Shown piece by piece: positions 15,776-23,458 of a DNA stretch of 23,458 bases. The position numbers were made by a program, and so were the translations under genes. Location of the stretch: contig JANRLS010000078.1 of assembly GCA_033762315.1 (NCBI GenBank), positions 1-23,458 on the forward strand, read 5' to 3'. Numbering within the stretch: the first letter of the stretch is position 1; each line of letters opens with the position of its first letter. Below the pieces are notes generated by a model. The model ran no database searches. It was not told the origin of the DNA and saw nothing but the letters and a program-made list of their open reading frames with translations. The DNA is from CAYLLN01 sp033762315 (GTDB lineage Bacteria > Planctomycetota > Planctomycetia > Pirellulales > Pirellulaceae).

Positions 15776-16411
15776 TTACGGCAGTCGCTTCACGCGGATA
15801 TTCCGGTACAGCACGGTACTGCCGGGATCGTGCGCCTGCAGGGCAAAGGTTCCTTCGCCGACGCGGCGCTGCGGCTCAATGGTTTTGTCCTTGGCCAGGG
15901 CGTCGGCATCTTCGGTGTAGTCGGCGGTCACCTGGTCGTTGATCTTCACGACAACGTGATTGCCTTCGACGATGATCTCGTACTTGAACCACTCGTCGTC
16001 CTTGGCTGGAGCGGTCAGCACCCGTTTCACCTTATAGACGCCGCCGGTTTTTTGCGGGTCCTTGTCGTAGGTGTTGTTGACCTGGCATTCGTGGCCGACG
16101 GCGGGCCAGTTGGTGTCTTGATACTTCGTATGGAAATAAATGCCGCCGTTGCTGTGCGCCTTCGTTTGCACTTCGGCGATGAAGTGGAAATTTTTGAACG
16201 GCTTGTCGTCGCCGACATAGAACAGGTGGCAACGCGGCCCGTTGGCCACGATCACCCCATCTTTCAGCTGAAAGCTCTCCTGGTTTTCGCCCGCCTTCTT
16301 CCAGCCATCGAGCGATTTGCCGTCGAAAATCGTCTTGAAGCCGTCGGTCTCGGCAAACGTGGCGGTCGGCAATAGCGCCAGCAGCAGGGCACAGGCAAAA
16401 GGTCGGGACAT
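15776..16411 (-). CDS. Secreted DUF1080 protein (3-keto-disaccharide hydrolase-like)
   Basis: The 211-residue protein has a signal peptide (SRPFACALLLALLPTATFAE, residues 2-21) followed by one DUF1080 domain with a concanavalin-like jelly-roll layout: FKTIFDGKSLDGW at the start, DGVIVANG, NFHFIAEVQTKAHSNGGIYFHTKY, GHECQVNN, WFKYEIIVEGNHVVVKINDQVTADYTE, and a final strand IRVKRLP. The family is abundant in planctomycetes; some members have 3-keto-glycoside hydrolase activity and others may bind sugars. Activity of this one is inferred only. ATG 16411 is chosen over TTG 16432 because the Shine-Dalgarno AGGAA lies 7 nt upstream and the signal peptide begins there. Confidence 0.93.
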   Translation of the reverse strand: MSRPFACALLLALLPTATFAETDGFKTIFDGKSLDGWKKAGENQESFQLKDGVIVANGPRCHLFYVGDDKPFKNFHFIAEVQTKAHSNGGIYFHTKYQDTNWPAVGHECQVNNTYDKDPQKTGGVYKVKRVLTAPAKDDEWFKYEIIVEGNHVVVKINDQVTADYTEDADALAKDKTIEPQRRVGEGTFALQAHDPGSTVLYRNIRVKRLP

Positions 16412-16418
16412 GGTCGAG

Positions 16419-16423
16419 TTCCT
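16419..16423 (-). promoter_or_regulatory. Shine-Dalgarno site of the DUF1080 gene
   Basis: AGGAA on the minus strand lies 7 nt before the ATG at 16411 and decides between this start and the TTG at 16432. Confidence 0.6.
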
Positions 16424-16602
16424 GAATGGCAAAGTGTCGGGAAAGGTAGTCCGTAAGTCTGATTGCCGGCGGCGACCGTGTAAATCGCGGGGCGGGCAAT
16501 TCCCGCCGGACCGGCGATTGTGCGTTGCTCCCCCTGCCGCGACGCCTGTCCAAGCGGCTAAAATGCGGGGTCCGCCGAGATTCCTCCTGCCACAGCGACC
16601 TC

Positions 16603-23458
<6,856 letters not shown>

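Noticed and set aside
15761..15782. Hairpin GCCG-CTGC-GAA-GCAG-TTA-CGGC between the convergent DUF1501 and DUF1080 genes
   Set aside because: The stem is interrupted and no T-run follows on either strand, so I do not call it a terminator.

Overview
The window is high-GC DNA that looks like a Planctomycetota chromosome, most likely Pirellulales-like. The evidence is the gene content: a DUF1549/DUF1553 protein followed by a TAT-exported DUF1501 protein, a DUF1080 protein, an OprP-type porin with a coiled-coil N-terminus, a YrdC-phosphatase fusion and a double-length UvrA. This placement is inference from family distribution; no rRNA or other phylogenetic marker is present. No tRNA, CRISPR array, integrase or complete insertion sequence was seen.

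Layout. From 293 to 5436 an exported protein with a damaged peptidase-like region faces, tail to tail with a 4-nt overlap, a 1,234-residue exported protein built of secretin-N-like modules. From 5997 to 8952 the minus strand carries an OprP-like porin, an SDR oxidoreductase and a small two-helix membrane protein. The plus strand then carries a degenerate YrdC domain fused to an intact low-molecular-weight phosphatase (9192-10325), with an intrinsic terminator behind it, and an unrecognised 188-residue acidic protein (10547-11113). A gene-free tract of about 0.95 kb (11114-12095) follows. It is packed with inverted repeats and holds a near-consensus promoter pointing leftward into it. From 12096 to 16411 lie the DUF1549/DUF1553 and DUF1501 genes, 3 nt apart, convergent with a DUF1080 gene.

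From 16603 to the right edge runs one open frame of at least 2,285 codons. It encodes two complete UvrA proteins in tandem (four ABC ATPase modules, four CxxC-pair zinc sites) followed by an extension of more than 215 residues that I do not recognise. No stop occurs before the window ends.

The most striking observation is inside that gene. Six imperfect-palindrome or arm-remnant repeats, from three unrelated families with two copies each, lie within the coding sequence. All are in frame and stop-free, and all fall in surface-loop or linker positions of the UvrA fold. Two of them sit at the same hinge in the two halves. This looks like dispersed palindromic repeats that have become protein-coding, in the manner of the RPE elements of Rickettsia, but in a DNA-repair protein of a planctomycete.
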